Below, in pieces: positions 31,801 through 41,242 of a DNA stretch of 64,000 nt. The notes beneath the pieces were generated by a model, which saw nothing but the letters and a program-made list of their open reading frames with translations, searched no databases and was not told the origin of the DNA. Made by a program: the position numbers and the translations under genes. The DNA comes from Oscillospiraceae bacterium (lineage in GTDB: Bacteria > Bacillota > Clostridia > Oscillospirales > Oscillospiraceae). The stretch is taken from positions 1 to 64,000 of the forward strand of contig WRAO01000006.1 of NCBI GenBank assembly GCA_009780175.1. Direction: 5' to 3'. Numbering within the stretch: position 1 is the first letter of the stretch; the number at the start of each line of letters is the position of its first letter.

Positions 31801-34104
31801 GCCAAAAATGTCATACAGATAAATCGGCTGTCCCTGCATGTTCGCGGGTACGCCGAGCCTGATCTCGTAATCTATAAAGTATCTTTCGCCGTTTGGACCC
31901 ACGTTGGGCGCTGCCGCGTCCATACTTCCGCATAGGCCGGCGGTACTTTTGGTGAGGGTGAAGCCTAAAGGACGCACCGGCACATTGGCCACTGCCGGGA
32001 CACCCTCAAACGCTGCCGTGTTGGTGAACATTCTACCGGCACTGCCTACCCCCTGCATGGCGCCGGTAATGTCCGTGTAATAGACCATCGTAATTTGGTA
32101 GACGTTATAGTAAGGCTGCACGGGGGATACAGCGGTAAGCATAGTTCCGGCAGGTGGCACCACGAAATAAAATCCATTATTGGTAGAGTTGAAGGCAGCG
32201 GTATACGTTTGTGAGGCGTTAATGGTTCTAACGATTGGAACAGTGGGCGCCGCGGGATTAAAACTGGTAAAAGTCAGTGATATTCCAGCCAGACCGCCAA
32301 TGATAGGCGTAGTGGTCAAGGAGTCTCCCAATGTATCGGTTACATTGCCTCCCGTATATCCTGCGCCGCCTGGTACGCTGTTCAATAGCGTCGTTCTGCC
32401 GTCGCCGATTATGGTTGTCCACTGGATACTCTGCGGGGTGCCATCATCTGTGGTGATTAATGTGCCTGATTTTGTGATCGGGAGGTCTTTTCTCACAATA
32501 TCTACCACGTTGCCGATGATTGGCGTGGGGTTAACACTGCTGATGACGCCTACGGTGTTTTCTACGCTGAAATTGTATATAACCTGGGTGCTGGGACTCA
32601 AAACAGCCAGGTTGTTCGCAATCAATCGTTGAAGGTCGATATAGAAGGTCAGTGTTGCAAATTCATTCGCCTCAAGCACGAGCGGGGTGCGGTCGTCGTT
32701 TCTTAACAGATCAATCTGAAAGGACGCGGGGTTACGGCTGGGCCAGGTTACGCTTGGAGATTGCAAAATCTCCGGCGGCGATATTGCCACGGGCGGAGTT
32801 ACTGTATTATCGAATCTGGTCACTTGTAACGCGGCGGCGGAGAAGGCGTCGTTCGTAACGGGATTTGCGATGCTCTGCCCGCCGCTGACAGTCAGAGTAT
32901 CCGTCAGACCAATATTTGTGACAGAACCGCCCAAAGCTGTGATGGTAATCGTGTAGTAAATCCGCTGTTGGTCAGGATCGTATCTGGATGTTTTGTTCAC
33001 GGCCACCTGAGGCGGCGGCGGTGTCGGTATCACGGTGATGATTCCGCCCTGGCCGAAGTCCAAGTTCTCTCCATTAAACTGCGCAAAAATCTGAAGGGTA
33101 AAGAATGCCTGAGGATCGTCGATAAAGTTGCTGGGCCTCGGGTTGCCGTTCGCATCGACATTATTGAAATATAGCTCCACAAAGCCAGTGGAACTGATCC
33201 GATATTGGCCAATGATATTGTTATTCGGGAGACGGATCGGTGTCCAGTCCACTGCGTTTTGAATCGTAAGTGCGGCGGGGAGCTGATAGGTCAGAAATCC
33301 ATCCGCGTTATATGCGAACTGCTCATCTGCGGTATCTCCCTCGCTGAATCTGATATCGAACCGATACGTTTGGCCTATATATGCCGGAGTACCGGGAAGG
33401 ACCTGGACCCAGTTGCCGCCCGCGTCCTGTGTCCACATCGCGGCGCTCGTGACGAAATACGATAAATCCGACGGATCGCCAATAGACAGCGCGGACACGG
33501 ATCCAAGCGCGGGCCAGCCGAACAAAAAGCCGTTGCCGAACTCCAATTCCCCGGGGAAAATGTAATCCAAAGCGACAGCTTCAAACACGAGCCAAAACGC
33601 AAGGTCTGGCTCATATTCATTGTCAGCCGCGCCTTCGATGTTCCGCTCCGCTTGAAGATCATCAAACCATACTGTGATTAGACCGTATTCATCAATTGCA
33701 TACCAGCCATACCCGTCTGTGCCGTCAATCGGCATCGGGTCAGTTGCTTGCACATAAAGCAAATCCGTCGGTAACTGATATGTAAGTTGCCCCGCTTGAC
33801 TTAACGCAAAGCGCGTTTCTGGTGTTGGTGCGAAATACATCGAGAATCGATAAGTGCCTTCCGCCCGCAACAGACCCTCTGCGAAATCAATCGGCATACC
33901 CTCCATGTCGAATAGTTCGACATCTTGGACAAAGTTGCGCAGATCGGACGGATCGCAAAGCTCGTTCCCCATTTGAAGTCCGCAAACTTCCGTGCTCACG
34001 CCCCGGACATCTGCAACCGCCAGCAAAGGGAGGGTCGTAGTGAGGAGCAATGCAACGATTAATAGGATTGATAGGATTCTTGATGTTTTCAAAAAATCAC
34101 ACAC
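28804..34104 (-). CDS. very large surface protein with prealbumin-like domains and sorting-like tail
   Basis: About 1,766 residues. A signal peptide (SILLIVALLLTTTLPLLAVA) is followed by long beta-rich regions, including DUF11-like segments (YYTITITALGGSVTNIGLTD). Towards the C-terminus are three SpaA/Cna-B-type domains (LRVFKVDSAGNPLP; LTIEKSFVFD with PYGTYRIFE; LRINKVFHGL with APGLYTITE). A Pro/Thr/Ser stalk of about 50 residues then leads to PPTGD, a hydrophobic stretch and a basic tail, resembling a sortase signal. The GTG at 34104 overlaps the GAGG sequence; TTG at 34092 is a better-spaced start. It follows the SLH protein gene by 18 bases. Probably a wall-anchored adhesin or stalk protein. 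Confidence 0.85.
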   Translation of the reverse strand: MCDFLKTSRILSILLIVALLLTTTLPLLAVADVRGVSTEVCGLQMGNELCDPSDLRNFVQDVELFDMEGMPIDFAEGLLRAEGTYRFSMYFAPTPETRFALSQAGQLTYQLPTDLLYVQATDPMPIDGTDGYGWYAIDEYGLITVWFDDLQAERNIEGAADNEYEPDLAFWLVFEAVALDYIFPGELEFGNGFLFGWPALGSVSALSIGDPSDLSYFVTSAAMWTQDAGGNWVQVLPGTPAYIGQTYRFDIRFSEGDTADEQFAYNADGFLTYQLPAALTIQNAVDWTPIRLPNNNIIGQYRISSTGFVELYFNNVDANGNPRPSNFIDDPQAFFTLQIFAQFNGENLDFGQGGIITVIPTPPPPQVAVNKTSRYDPDQQRIYYTITITALGGSVTNIGLTDTLTVSGGQSIANPVTNDAFSAAALQVTRFDNTVTPPVAISPPEILQSPSVTWPSRNPASFQIDLLRNDDRTPLVLEANEFATLTFYIDLQRLIANNLAVLSPSTQVIYNFSVENTVGVISSVNPTPIIGNVVDIVRKDLPITKSGTLITTDDGTPQSIQWTTIIGDGRTTLLNSVPGGAGYTGGNVTDTLGDSLTTTPIIGGLAGISLTFTSFNPAAPTVPIVRTINASQTYTAAFNSTNNGFYFVVPPAGTMLTAVSPVQPYYNVYQITMVYYTDITGAMQGVGSAGRMFTNTAAFEGVPAVANVPVRPLGFTLTKSTAGLCGSMDAAAPNVGPNGERYFIDYEIRLGVPANMQGQPIYLYDIFGVWPGNTGAPNSVNGVTGQNAAFGGIGGPGAGVFAAPAGTSVPDIITPDGTWEALDHYVSGGGAINAWSMFFGTGSTNLANNYWPFNDARIVVIRYRLWISEGTYGPSATTNLLGRLQSQVTPFASYVQNVVYVINDHAGPQIWPPAGVSPNFILGVNVNDYWPITKQGAAAVGDPTLFNYTVIIQNNYTYSPSNGNPTFMRPDLSPIFTDTHDLRLALVPGSFFVHLPGAGGGWFAPVNGVGIDYTSTPGVFTVDLTQLQRVSTTTAPTPGAWPTAEDPSGTPAGWWGTSAIFDIHYQLKLIDGTATPAEQSAGMIVLNNAASMSRHGPGNCTFEASWTVDYDLNPLSKTVTPAVGGSNRIDVEIIINPDGLTEFQLNGVSLPDVTAIDRLENLNIFLNTVTFETRDTSPSLGPWRPLTGTGTEVVGFNQDTSWAINFISESQVNFVIPNQTPVRITYEALVTLPVGTTGSISNQIEIWGLTSGDGADNYTVTDVGVSAGGSATTLRVFKVDSAGNPLPPAGSVGPGAMFQLWGALLPDYEAAGIPSSGSDLETKIMTGSDGVARTFFYFGTQSDTDLDGMVEFNGFYFDAPSSSFVPGIGLNGAGNILFVLEETVAPDGGYSPPPPLNLTFFTINPAIPSNLITDAEALWGPIRTGVSDFITITNEPTGELTIEKSFVFDSSVETQEEIDALIASMAELSFLVIGTRGLIELYRNTVYFTDFTNNLDGTFTLHLEHLPYGTYRIFEKGGTIPGFTGPGVEPVGPDGLFVGIVTIPSPDPVTGAPITSVSVPVINSYERIPPQANPSLRINKVFHGLAPEEYPPGFELIVTGPDGFSRTIPLAEAVAGVTLENLAPGLYTITERNYTVAGFDVTTDPTLPYTAPLTAQSGQVTIQINNRYTPMPPGTTDPPPYPPPTPTPTPTPLPSPSPHPSPTPVPTPPTQPTPSPTPSEPPIAPPTGDDRQTADLIVLLLVGLSSMGGTVVYWFRTKISYQGKHL

Positions 34105-34122
34105 CTCAAATCTTGTTGCAGT

Positions 34123-37100
34123 CTAGTCTGCATAATGGCCTATGAACCGACGCAGCAGGACGGCGCACTCCGCGCGAGTAGCTGCGTCGAGTGGCATACT
34201 CTTTCCGTCGAAGCCGACGATGAGCCCATTTTCCACAGCCCATGCCATGGCCTCTTTTGCCCAGTCGCTGACGAGGTGATAGTCAGAGAAGATGGTATGT
34301 AAGGCCAGGCTTGGAATACTGGCGTCATAGCCCCGGAATGCGGCATAGCGGTGCAGGAACACGGCAATTTGCTCACGGGAGACGGCGGTTTCCGGTGCAA
34401 AGCGACCGTTTCCAACGCCCTGGACAATCCCATTCTGTGCCGCCCAAACCACGGCAGCGCTATACCATTGGCCATCTGCTATGTCGGAAAATGCCTGGTT
34501 AAATGCGACCTCCGGCTCACCCGCCATGCGATAGAGGATGGTGACAAACATGGCACGAGTCAAGCTGTCATTCGGCGCAAAGGTGGTGGCAGATGTGCCC
34601 CGCATGAGGCATCGATCATAGACAAAGGCGATGCTGCCGTCTATTGCGGCCCAATGGCCCGCGATATCGAGAAACGGGAGGGTTGGAACAGGTGGCGGGG
34701 TGGGTGTAGACGGAGGTGTTGGCGTGTGTGGCGGCGTAGGGCCTGACGGCGGTGTGGGGCCTGTGGCCGCCGCTACGGTAAAGCTCACAGGAAAGGAAAC
34801 AGCGGTAATGTTACTTCCGCCGGAGACTGTAACGGTGGCATTGTAAGTGCCCACAGCAAGGCCCGTGTTCGGCGCGACGGTAAAACTGTCACTGCCGCTT
34901 GCGGCAATACTGCCAATGGACGATGTGCTCAAGGTAAAACTGCCGGAGTTCATGCCGCTGAGCGCCACGGTCAAAGCGCCAGTGGGCTGGTTGCCGATGT
35001 TGTGGACGGTGATCGTGCGCGCTGCCGGCGCTGTCGTATACCCAACAGACAGCGTCCCGAAATTTTGTGTGGTGTTGGGGGAGAGCGTGATGCCATAAGC
35101 CGCCGTGGACACGGTGAAGCTTACGTTGAACGTGGCCGTAATCCCATTGCCGCCCAATACCGTGACGGTGTCTGTATAGACGCCCGCCGTGAGGCCGTCA
35201 TTGGGCATGACGGTGAACGCGTCATTATCGCCCACTGCGATGGAAGAGATGGTGGTTTGGCCCAATGTGAAATTCGCACCTGAGGTAAGCGCCACGGTGA
35301 GCGCCCCAGTGGGCTGATTGCCGATGTTCGTGACCGTGATAGCTAGCGGGGTGACTGGCGCGTAACCCTCCGCGGCCGAGGCAAATGAGTAAGTCCCGGT
35401 TTGGCTGAGCGAAATCCCATAGGCCGCTACGGTGAAACTTACGGTAAAGGTGGTGGTGATCTGATTGCTGTCGGTGACCGTGACGGTTTCCGTGTAGGTA
35501 CCCGCGGTGAGGCCGGCATTTGGCGCGACGGTAAACGTGCCAGTACCGCTCACTGCGAGGCTGGTAACCGGCGTAATCTGGGTGACGCTGAAGTTGGAGG
35601 ACGCGCCCTCGGAAAGAGTTACAGTGAGTGCCCCCGTAGGCTGATTGCCGGTGTTATCGACCGTAACCGTGAGCGGTGTAGCGGTGTAACCGACTGTCTG
35701 CATGGAGAATGTATACGTTGTGCCGTCGAGGGCGGTTGCGGGTACTGTGCTTGCGTCAGAGAGCGCAATTCCGTAAGTGGCCGCCGCCACAGTAAAACTC
35801 ACATCAAAGGAGGCAGTGATCCCATGGTCGCCTGATACCGTGACGGTGGCCGTGTAGGTGCCAGCCGCAAGGCCAATATTTGGCGCGATGGTAAAGGTGT
35901 TATTGGCGCCCACTACAATGTCAGGAAAGGAGGTTGGAGCTACGGAAAAAGCTGTGGGATTTGCCCCGCTAAGCGCAACTGTCAATGCCCCCGTGTTCCC
36001 AGTGCCTGTATTTGCGACCGTGGCAATGAGGGACGGCGCAGTCGTGTAATTCTCCGCAACTCCGGGGAATGTGTAGGTTCCCGTCTGGCTCAGGGAAGCA
36101 CTGTACCCCACTGTTGTCACAGTGAAACTCACCTGGAAAGAGGCGGTGGCACCATTGTTGCCCGCGACCGTGACTGTCCCTACATAGATGCCTGCCGCAA
36201 GACCGGTGTTTGGGACAACCGTGAAGGTGGCGGTATTGTTTCCGGTATTCGTCCCGTCATCCACCGGAATACTGGAGATTGTCGCTGTATTTATGGTGAA
36301 GCTGGAGCTTGCGCCTCCGGAGAGGGTCACCGCTAATGCACTGGTCACTTGGTTGCCGCTGTTGGTGACTGTGACAGTGAGAGGCGTGACAGCGGGGTAG
36401 GACTCCGCCACCCCGGGAAATGTGTAAGTTGTGCTGTCAAGCGTTGTCGTGTTGTCGCTCAACGTAATATCAAAGGTAGGCGCGGTTGCCCCGGTGATGG
36501 CGCCGGTCCCGGTGTTGTTGATAAGGCCGATTGCGGTGTTGCCGAAGTTGCCGGTGGTGACGATGGAGTTAGCGTTATTTATGGTGCCGCTGTTGGTCAG
36601 CGAGCCGTCTATGGTATTGGTGAGTGTACCGCTGGGCGCATTGTTGTTGAGGGTACCGCTATTGCCGATGGCCCCGTCGTTAGTCAGCGTATTGGCATTC
36701 GTGAGCGTACCCCCGCTGACAATTGTCACGGTACCGTTTGTGCCGTTGTCCATGGTGCCGAAACTTGTGTTCGTGAGGGTTCCGCCATTGCCAATCGTCA
36801 CCGCGGCAGCGGAACTGCCCGTGCCGTTGTTGAGGGTGCCGTAGTTATCCAAGCTGCCATTGACGTTGAGGATGTTATTGTTGTTGATGGTGCCGTCCGT
36901 GCCGTTTTGGAGTTCACCCCCGGAATCTACGGTCACAGTTCCGGCAGCGTTGTTGGTGATAGTTGCCCAGTTATCCAGTTGGCCGCCGGAAGCGATTGTC
37001 ACGGTGCCGCTGTTGGTGATTAGATCATCATTCACGAGCGTTCCGGTGCCGGCAACGGCCAGCGTACCGCCGCTGTTATTGTTGATGGTGTTATAGTTGT

Positions 37101-39366
37101 TCAATGTTCCGAGGATGTTGAGGGTGCCATTGTTTTCGATGTCACCGGAGTTCGTCAGGGTAGTACCCGCGCCCACAGTTAAAGCCGCTCCGACAGGAAT
37201 GTCCAGCGTCGATCCGCTTGGAATCGTCCAATCCGTCGCAGTAGTGAGACTGCCGTAAACCGTACCGGCGGTGCCGTTAAATAAGATGCCGCTTGACGAC
37301 GCCGGCAAGGGCAAAGTCATGTCCACGCCGGAGGCATAGACAATCGGACTGCCGGACATGGTGAGTGTACCCGATGGCGTGCTGCCCCCAATGCCCACGC
37401 CACCGCTGCCGCCGAAGTTGTTGGCGTTCAAGATGCCGTTGCCCAGAATGTTCAGTGTCCCGTTCGACGGTACAGCAATAGCCGGTGCGGCAGAATAGGA
37501 TATGAGAGAGCTTGTACCCGTCACAGTCAAGTTGAGCACCGCGCCGGAGGCCAGCGTCAGCGGGGCGGAAATCCCGTCCCCGGGGTCTGGAATTGTAACG
37601 CTGTCAAAAGTGACGTTCGTGGGAGCGGTACCCTGCACCACGATCCGAGTGCCGGCGGGCGCTGCCCCTGTGAGCGAGACGGTGGCGCCGGCGTCTATGG
37701 TCAAGACGGTGCCGTCAAAACTCCAGCCAGGCCCCCAGGCTCCGGCGGCTCCCGTGGTAAGAGTAGATAAATCAACGGGGGAAATGGTCGTTTCCGACTG
37801 CCGTGCCGTCACCGCGGCCACGGCTGAGGTGACGGGACTTGCTCCCCCGGCATTGGGATCGCTGACGATCACATAGAAGTAATATGTCGTCCCCAGACCC
37901 GTTGTATCTGTCAAAGCAGGGGTGGTGAAAGAAGCGCCCGTTCCCGTCCCGTCAGTAATGGGAGTGCCGCTGGCCACGGTGCCGTCCGGGGTGCTGTACC
38001 ATTGATAGGTTGCATTGCCCGAAGTCAGCGACCAGACGGCGGTCACAGACAAACTGGCGCTCTGGCCCGATACAACAGAGGCATTTGCCGGCTCGGTCAC
38101 GATTGCGATAGAGGGCTGGATAAGTGACAGCGTATAAACCGCGTTGCCCGTATTGGTGTTGCCGTTGCCCAACTGAAGCGCACCGTTACTGCCGGCACTC
38201 CAGAGGCTGCCATCGTTCTTGACGGCCATCGTGTGATACCAAGCGGCGGAGACACGGATCCAGTTTGTATCTGTTCCGATTTGGAGCGGGGTTTGGTTTG
38301 TGGCGGTCGTGCCGTTACCCAGCCAGCCCTCATCGTTCTGACCCCAGCCCCAGAGGGTACCGCTGCGAATCCCCATCGTGTGATACCGCCCAGCCGACAC
38401 GCTCTGCCAGTCCGTAGCCGTACTGATTTGCTGCGGCGTACTTTGATCGCCTGTTACACCGAGGCCGAGTTGGAATTGTCCATTGCCGCCCCAGCCCCAG
38501 AGGGTGCCGCTAGAATCGATGGCAAAGGAGCTCCAACAACCCGCTGATACACTGCTCCAAGTGGTGCCTGTCGGGGTAATGTTTGTCGGTGTCCCTATTC
38601 CATAGGGACTTCCCAATGTAATTGTGCCATTGCCGACCTGACCGGATTGGTTCCAGCCCCAGGCCCAGAGCGTACCGTCCGCCCGAATCGCCAACGTGTG
38701 CCCGCCATACGAAAGACCGCCATCGTAATAACCGCCCGCCGATGCATCAAGCCAAATATACGTGTCCGGAATTCCTGGCATCACAAAAATCTGTTGCGGG
38801 GTATTATATTGGCCAGGGCTGTTGACATTACCTTGCCCAATCGCGCCCTGCGCGTTTTCGCCCCAGGCCCAGAGGGTTCCGTCTGCCTTGATGGCCACGG
38901 TATGGCGCGCACCCGCGGACACACTGACCCAAGGGTTTGCCGCGTTCGGGTCAGTGACTTGGGCAGGTGTCCCGCTGTCAGTGGTTGTGCCGCTGCCGAG
39001 CTGACCTTGCCCAGCGGCGCCCCAAGTCCAAAGGACACCGGCAGAGTCAATGGCGGCGGAGTGTAGGCCGCCCGCTGACACATAGACCCATGGCAGCGTT
39101 GCACCGGCAGGTGTGGGAATCGGGAACGGCGTAGCACGGCTGTGATTAGACGTATCACCATCGCCGAGTCGGCCATATAGGCCAAGGCCCCAGGACCACA
39201 GCGTACCGTCATTGCGAATTAGCAGCGTATGGCTGCCATTTGCCGAAACCATCTGTGCGGAATTCGACGACAGTGTGGTCGAAGTTGCCGCACTGAGGGG
39301 GATCAGCATCAGAATCATGCAGACCACCAAGATCCAACTGAGCGCTCGCTTTATCCTTGTTCTCAT
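34123..39366 (-). CDS. very large SLH-anchored protein with RCC1 propeller
   Basis: A 1,747-residue exported protein; start at 39366 (MRTRIKRALSW) with AAGGGGCGG upstream. In order: signal peptide; seven RCC1-type repeats (pattern VSAGxxHTxAIxxDGTLWxWGxN), enough for one complete seven-bladed propeller; an Ig-like region; an Asn/Gly/Thr-rich repetitive region (TNSGTVTIASGGQLDN); five HYDIN/ASH-like repeats of about 110 residues; a Pro/Thr linker; and three SLH domains at the end (FLDIAGHWAA, FSDIADGQWYSAAV, FSDYHLVSDWAKEA) that bind secondary wall polymer. It is the first gene of a two-gene surface-protein operon. Confidence 0.9.
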   Translation of the reverse strand: MRTRIKRALSWILVVCMILMLIPLSAATSTTLSSNSAQMVSANGSHTLLIRNDGTLWSWGLGLYGRLGDGDTSNHSRATPFPIPTPAGATLPWVYVSAGGLHSAAIDSAGVLWTWGAAGQGQLGSGTTTDSGTPAQVTDPNAANPWVSVSAGARHTVAIKADGTLWAWGENAQGAIGQGNVNSPGQYNTPQQIFVMPGIPDTYIWLDASAGGYYDGGLSYGGHTLAIRADGTLWAWGWNQSGQVGNGTITLGSPYGIGTPTNITPTGTTWSSVSAGCWSSFAIDSSGTLWGWGGNGQFQLGLGVTGDQSTPQQISTATDWQSVSAGRYHTMGIRSGTLWGWGQNDEGWLGNGTTATNQTPLQIGTDTNWIRVSAAWYHTMAVKNDGSLWSAGSNGALQLGNGNTNTGNAVYTLSLIQPSIAIVTEPANASVVSGQSASLSVTAVWSLTSGNATYQWYSTPDGTVASGTPITDGTGTGASFTTPALTDTTGLGTTYYFYVIVSDPNAGGASPVTSAVAAVTARQSETTISPVDLSTLTTGAAGAWGPGWSFDGTVLTIDAGATVSLTGAAPAGTRIVVQGTAPTNVTFDSVTIPDPGDGISAPLTLASGAVLNLTVTGTSSLISYSAAPAIAVPSNGTLNILGNGILNANNFGGSGGVGIGGSTPSGTLTMSGSPIVYASGVDMTLPLPASSSGILFNGTAGTVYGSLTTATDWTIPSGSTLDIPVGAALTVGAGTTLTNSGDIENNGTLNILGTLNNYNTINNNSGGTLAVAGTGTLVNDDLITNSGTVTIASGGQLDNWATITNNAAGTVTVDSGGELQNGTDGTINNNNILNVNGSLDNYGTLNNGTGSSAAAVTIGNGGTLTNTSFGTMDNGTNGTVTIVSGGTLTNANTLTNDGAIGNSGTLNNNAPSGTLTNTIDGSLTNSGTINNANSIVTTGNFGNTAIGLINNTGTGAITGATAPTFDITLSDNTTTLDSTTYTFPGVAESYPAVTPLTVTVTNSGNQVTSALAVTLSGGASSSFTINTATISSIPVDDGTNTGNNTATFTVVPNTGLAAGIYVGTVTVAGNNGATASFQVSFTVTTVGYSASLSQTGTYTFPGVAENYTTAPSLIATVANTGTGNTGALTVALSGANPTAFSVAPTSFPDIVVGANNTFTIAPNIGLAAGTYTATVTVSGDHGITASFDVSFTVAAATYGIALSDASTVPATALDGTTYTFSMQTVGYTATPLTVTVDNTGNQPTGALTVTLSEGASSNFSVTQITPVTSLAVSGTGTFTVAPNAGLTAGTYTETVTVTDSNQITTTFTVSFTVAAYGISLSQTGTYSFASAAEGYAPVTPLAITVTNIGNQPTGALTVALTSGANFTLGQTTISSIAVGDNDAFTVMPNDGLTAGVYTDTVTVLGGNGITATFNVSFTVSTAAYGITLSPNTTQNFGTLSVGYTTAPAARTITVHNIGNQPTGALTVALSGMNSGSFTLSTSSIGSIAASGSDSFTVAPNTGLAVGTYNATVTVSGGSNITAVSFPVSFTVAAATGPTPPSGPTPPHTPTPPSTPTPPPVPTLPFLDIAGHWAAIDGSIAFVYDRCLMRGTSATTFAPNDSLTRAMFVTILYRMAGEPEVAFNQAFSDIADGQWYSAAVVWAAQNGIVQGVGNGRFAPETAVSREQIAVFLHRYAAFRGYDASIPSLALHTIFSDYHLVSDWAKEAMAWAVENGLIVGFDGKSMPLDAATRAECAVLLRRFIGHYAD
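34770..36480. repeat. five tandem repeats inside the SLH protein gene
   Basis: Each unit is about 310-360 bases and encodes a domain with the recurring words VTVxNxGNQPTGALTVxLSG, FTVxPNxGLxAGTY and VTVxGxxGITAxFxVSFTV. Sequence similarity between units at DNA level makes this stretch prone to copy-number change by recombination. Confidence 0.8.
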
Positions 39367-39520
39367 AATATTCCGCCCCTTTTCAAATTTGTCCACAAGG
39401 GAATCGGTAAATATACTTGGCTAAGTTTTTCGCCATAAGTATATAACAAATTTTGACTGAAGTATACATTAATTTTGTTCAAAAAAGAAAAAGCTCCAAA
39501 TTTTAACAGAGCGCGACAAT

Positions 39521-39546
39521 AGACCCGGTGCGAGTGCACCGGGTCT
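39521..39546. terminator. strong hairpin in the gap upstream of the SLH protein gene
   Basis: 11-bp perfect arms (39521-39531 and 39536-39546) with GAGT loop. The tail is A/T-rich but lacks a clear T-run. A second hairpin, ATCCCC/GGGGAT, lies at 39653-39668 just after the beta-helix gene. No gene is seen between 39397 and 39679. Confidence 0.45.
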
Positions 39547-39679
39547 GAATATATTGTTATGTGCGGGTTTCATGATGAACGCCACCATTTTCCCCAGTTC
39601 AAAGTATAAACTAAGCCGTATACGCTTTTTCGTCACTGGCGTTCCGCCCTCTATCCCCAATCGGGGATGGGCTGTTCTC

Positions 39680-40393
39680 TTATGGTTTCAACTCCAGCAC
39701 ATCATTCTCCGTCATGCGCAAAGTCTGCTCTGCAAACACCCGCTTTTCCCGCGGGATAAAGCCCCGCACATTGGTCAACGGGAATATCCAAGTATGCGGA
39801 CCGATATGCGTACCCGGTTGCGTCACGCTGTTCGCCCCAAGACGCGCACTGTCTCCGATAATCACGCCGAAGAAATCAGCCCCCAAATCATGCCGTTCGC
39901 TGTCCAGTGTGAGCGTCGCGTTTGTCTGGTCAAACTTCCGGTTCGCTGTAATCACCCCGGACCCAATCCGCGCACTCTTGCCGAGCACAGAGTCACCCAC
40001 AAAGGCGAGACTTGCCACCTTGGCCCCGGCAAAAAGCACACTGTGCTTGATCTCGCTCCCGTGGCCCACGCTGCAATTGTCGCTGATAATCGTCCCCGGC
40101 CGGATCGTAGCCCCCGGCAGGATGTCCACGTTCTCCCCAATATACACCGGGCCGATAATGGTCACGTTGTTATAAATCACGGTATTCTTGCCGATGTAAT
40201 AGGGCCCATAGAGATGCGGAGCGGTGCCCTTCATCGTGGCGTGGTTCTCCTGCACACCCGGCTCCACGAGACGCGTTTTAAGGAACGCCGTAGCTTTCTC
40301 CAAAATCTCAGACGGCTGTTCCATCCCCTCGAACCAGTTCGGAAAAGGGAAGGCGTCATGATTGGAAAAGTAATAATCAAGTGAGAGTGACAT
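39680..40393 (-). CDS. left-handed beta-helix protein, GlmU-C-terminal-like
   Basis: A 237-residue protein built largely of hexapeptide repeats (YIGKNTVIYNNVTIIGPVYIG, LPGATIRPGTIISDNCSVGH, IGSGVITANRKFDQ), the fold of acyltransferases and the C-terminal half of sugar nucleotidyltransferases. The GVITANRKFDQ segment resembles the acceptor region of GlmU-like proteins. No nucleotidyltransferase domain is present, so it may be an acetyltransferase or a regulatory partner. It is the last gene of the recJ-rel operon, 12 bases after the Mrp gene. Confidence 0.75.
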   Translation of the reverse strand: MSLSLDYYFSNHDAFPFPNWFEGMEQPSEILEKATAFLKTRLVEPGVQENHATMKGTAPHLYGPYYIGKNTVIYNNVTIIGPVYIGENVDILPGATIRPGTIISDNCSVGHGSEIKHSVLFAGAKVASLAFVGDSVLGKSARIGSGVITANRKFDQTNATLTLDSERHDLGADFFGVIIGDSARLGANSVTQPGTHIGPHTWIFPLTNVRGFIPREKRVFAEQTLRMTENDVLELKP

Positions 40394-40405
40394 AGCGCAA
40401 CTCCT

Positions 40406-41215
40406 TTATTGTAGTCCTTCAATCAACGCAACAGCCTTCGGTAGATACGAACTTCCCAGCGCTTCGAGTTTCCCTTCGTCTGCCGCATCCGCCAAAACAG
40501 GATCAAAAGCGAGCCGGTCCATGAGAGGAATGTCAAATCGTGCGGCGAGTTGCTCAGCGGCGTCGCCGGAGAAGAGGCCACTAAAGTTCTCGATCAAACC
40601 TAAAATCGGCACCTGATTCTCCAACGCGAGACGCACCGTCCGTGCAACCGCCTGGTTCACCACTGCCTGCGGCGTCGAGACAATCAACACCCCATCCAGC
40701 GGAAGAGACTCAAACGCCGTCACACTGACATCCGTTGTGCCGGGCGGCAGATCAATGAGCAGACAGTCAATTTCATCCCAGATCACATTGGACCAAAGCC
40801 GCTGTAAAATCTGCCCCATGATGGCGCTGTGCAGGGTGATGGCATCTGTGCTGTCCTCCAGGAGCGGACCGATGCTCATCACTTTAATCCCCCGCTCGGT
40901 GAGCGCGGGATAGAGGCCCTCCTCCCCCTTGGTCACGCCCTGCGGCAACTCAAACATCTCAGGGATCGTGGGGGAAAAAATGTCCGCGTCGAAAATAGCG
41001 ACCCGCTGACCCGCTTTGGCCAATTCCGCCGCGAGAATGCTGGTGACAAGACTCTTGCCCGTGCCGCCCTTGCCCCCGGTAATGCCGATGACAGTTGTGA
41101 TCTTACTCAGCGGATGCGGTGGGAGTGTCGTCTTTGCCTCGTGCCCATGTGAGCCGCAGCCGGAACAACTGGAGCAGCCGTGGCTCCCGTGGTCGTGATT
41201 GTGATCGTGTGACAT
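40406..41215 (-). CDS. Mrp/NBP35-family P-loop ATPase without the C-terminal CxxC
   Basis: A 269-residue ATPase of the iron-sulfur carrier family: deviant Walker A GGKGGTGKSLV, VAIFDADIFSPTIPEMFEL, LIDLPPGTTDVSV. In most Mrp proteins the segment after the ENxSG motif carries a CPxC cluster-binding pair. Here it reads IENFSGLFSGDAAEQ with no cysteine. The N-terminus instead is a His/Cys-rich tail (HDHGSHGCSSCSGCGSHGH) that could bind metal. It may be a metal chaperone rather than a standard cluster carrier. It follows the kinase-like gene. Confidence 0.85.
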   Translation of the reverse strand: MSHDHNHDHGSHGCSSCSGCGSHGHEAKTTLPPHPLSKITTVIGITGGKGGTGKSLVTSILAAELAKAGQRVAIFDADIFSPTIPEMFELPQGVTKGEEGLYPALTERGIKVMSIGPLLEDSTDAITLHSAIMGQILQRLWSNVIWDEIDCLLIDLPPGTTDVSVTAFESLPLDGVLIVSTPQAVVNQAVARTVRLALENQVPILGLIENFSGLFSGDAAEQLAARFDIPLMDRLAFDPVLADAADEGKLEALGSSYLPKAVALIEGLQ

Positions 41216-41242
41216 ATGAAAAGTCCTCCTTTGTATTCTGTA

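Noticed and set aside
34770..36480. CRISPR-like array
   Set aside because: The repeats are long, coding, in frame and without spacers; they encode tandem protein domains.
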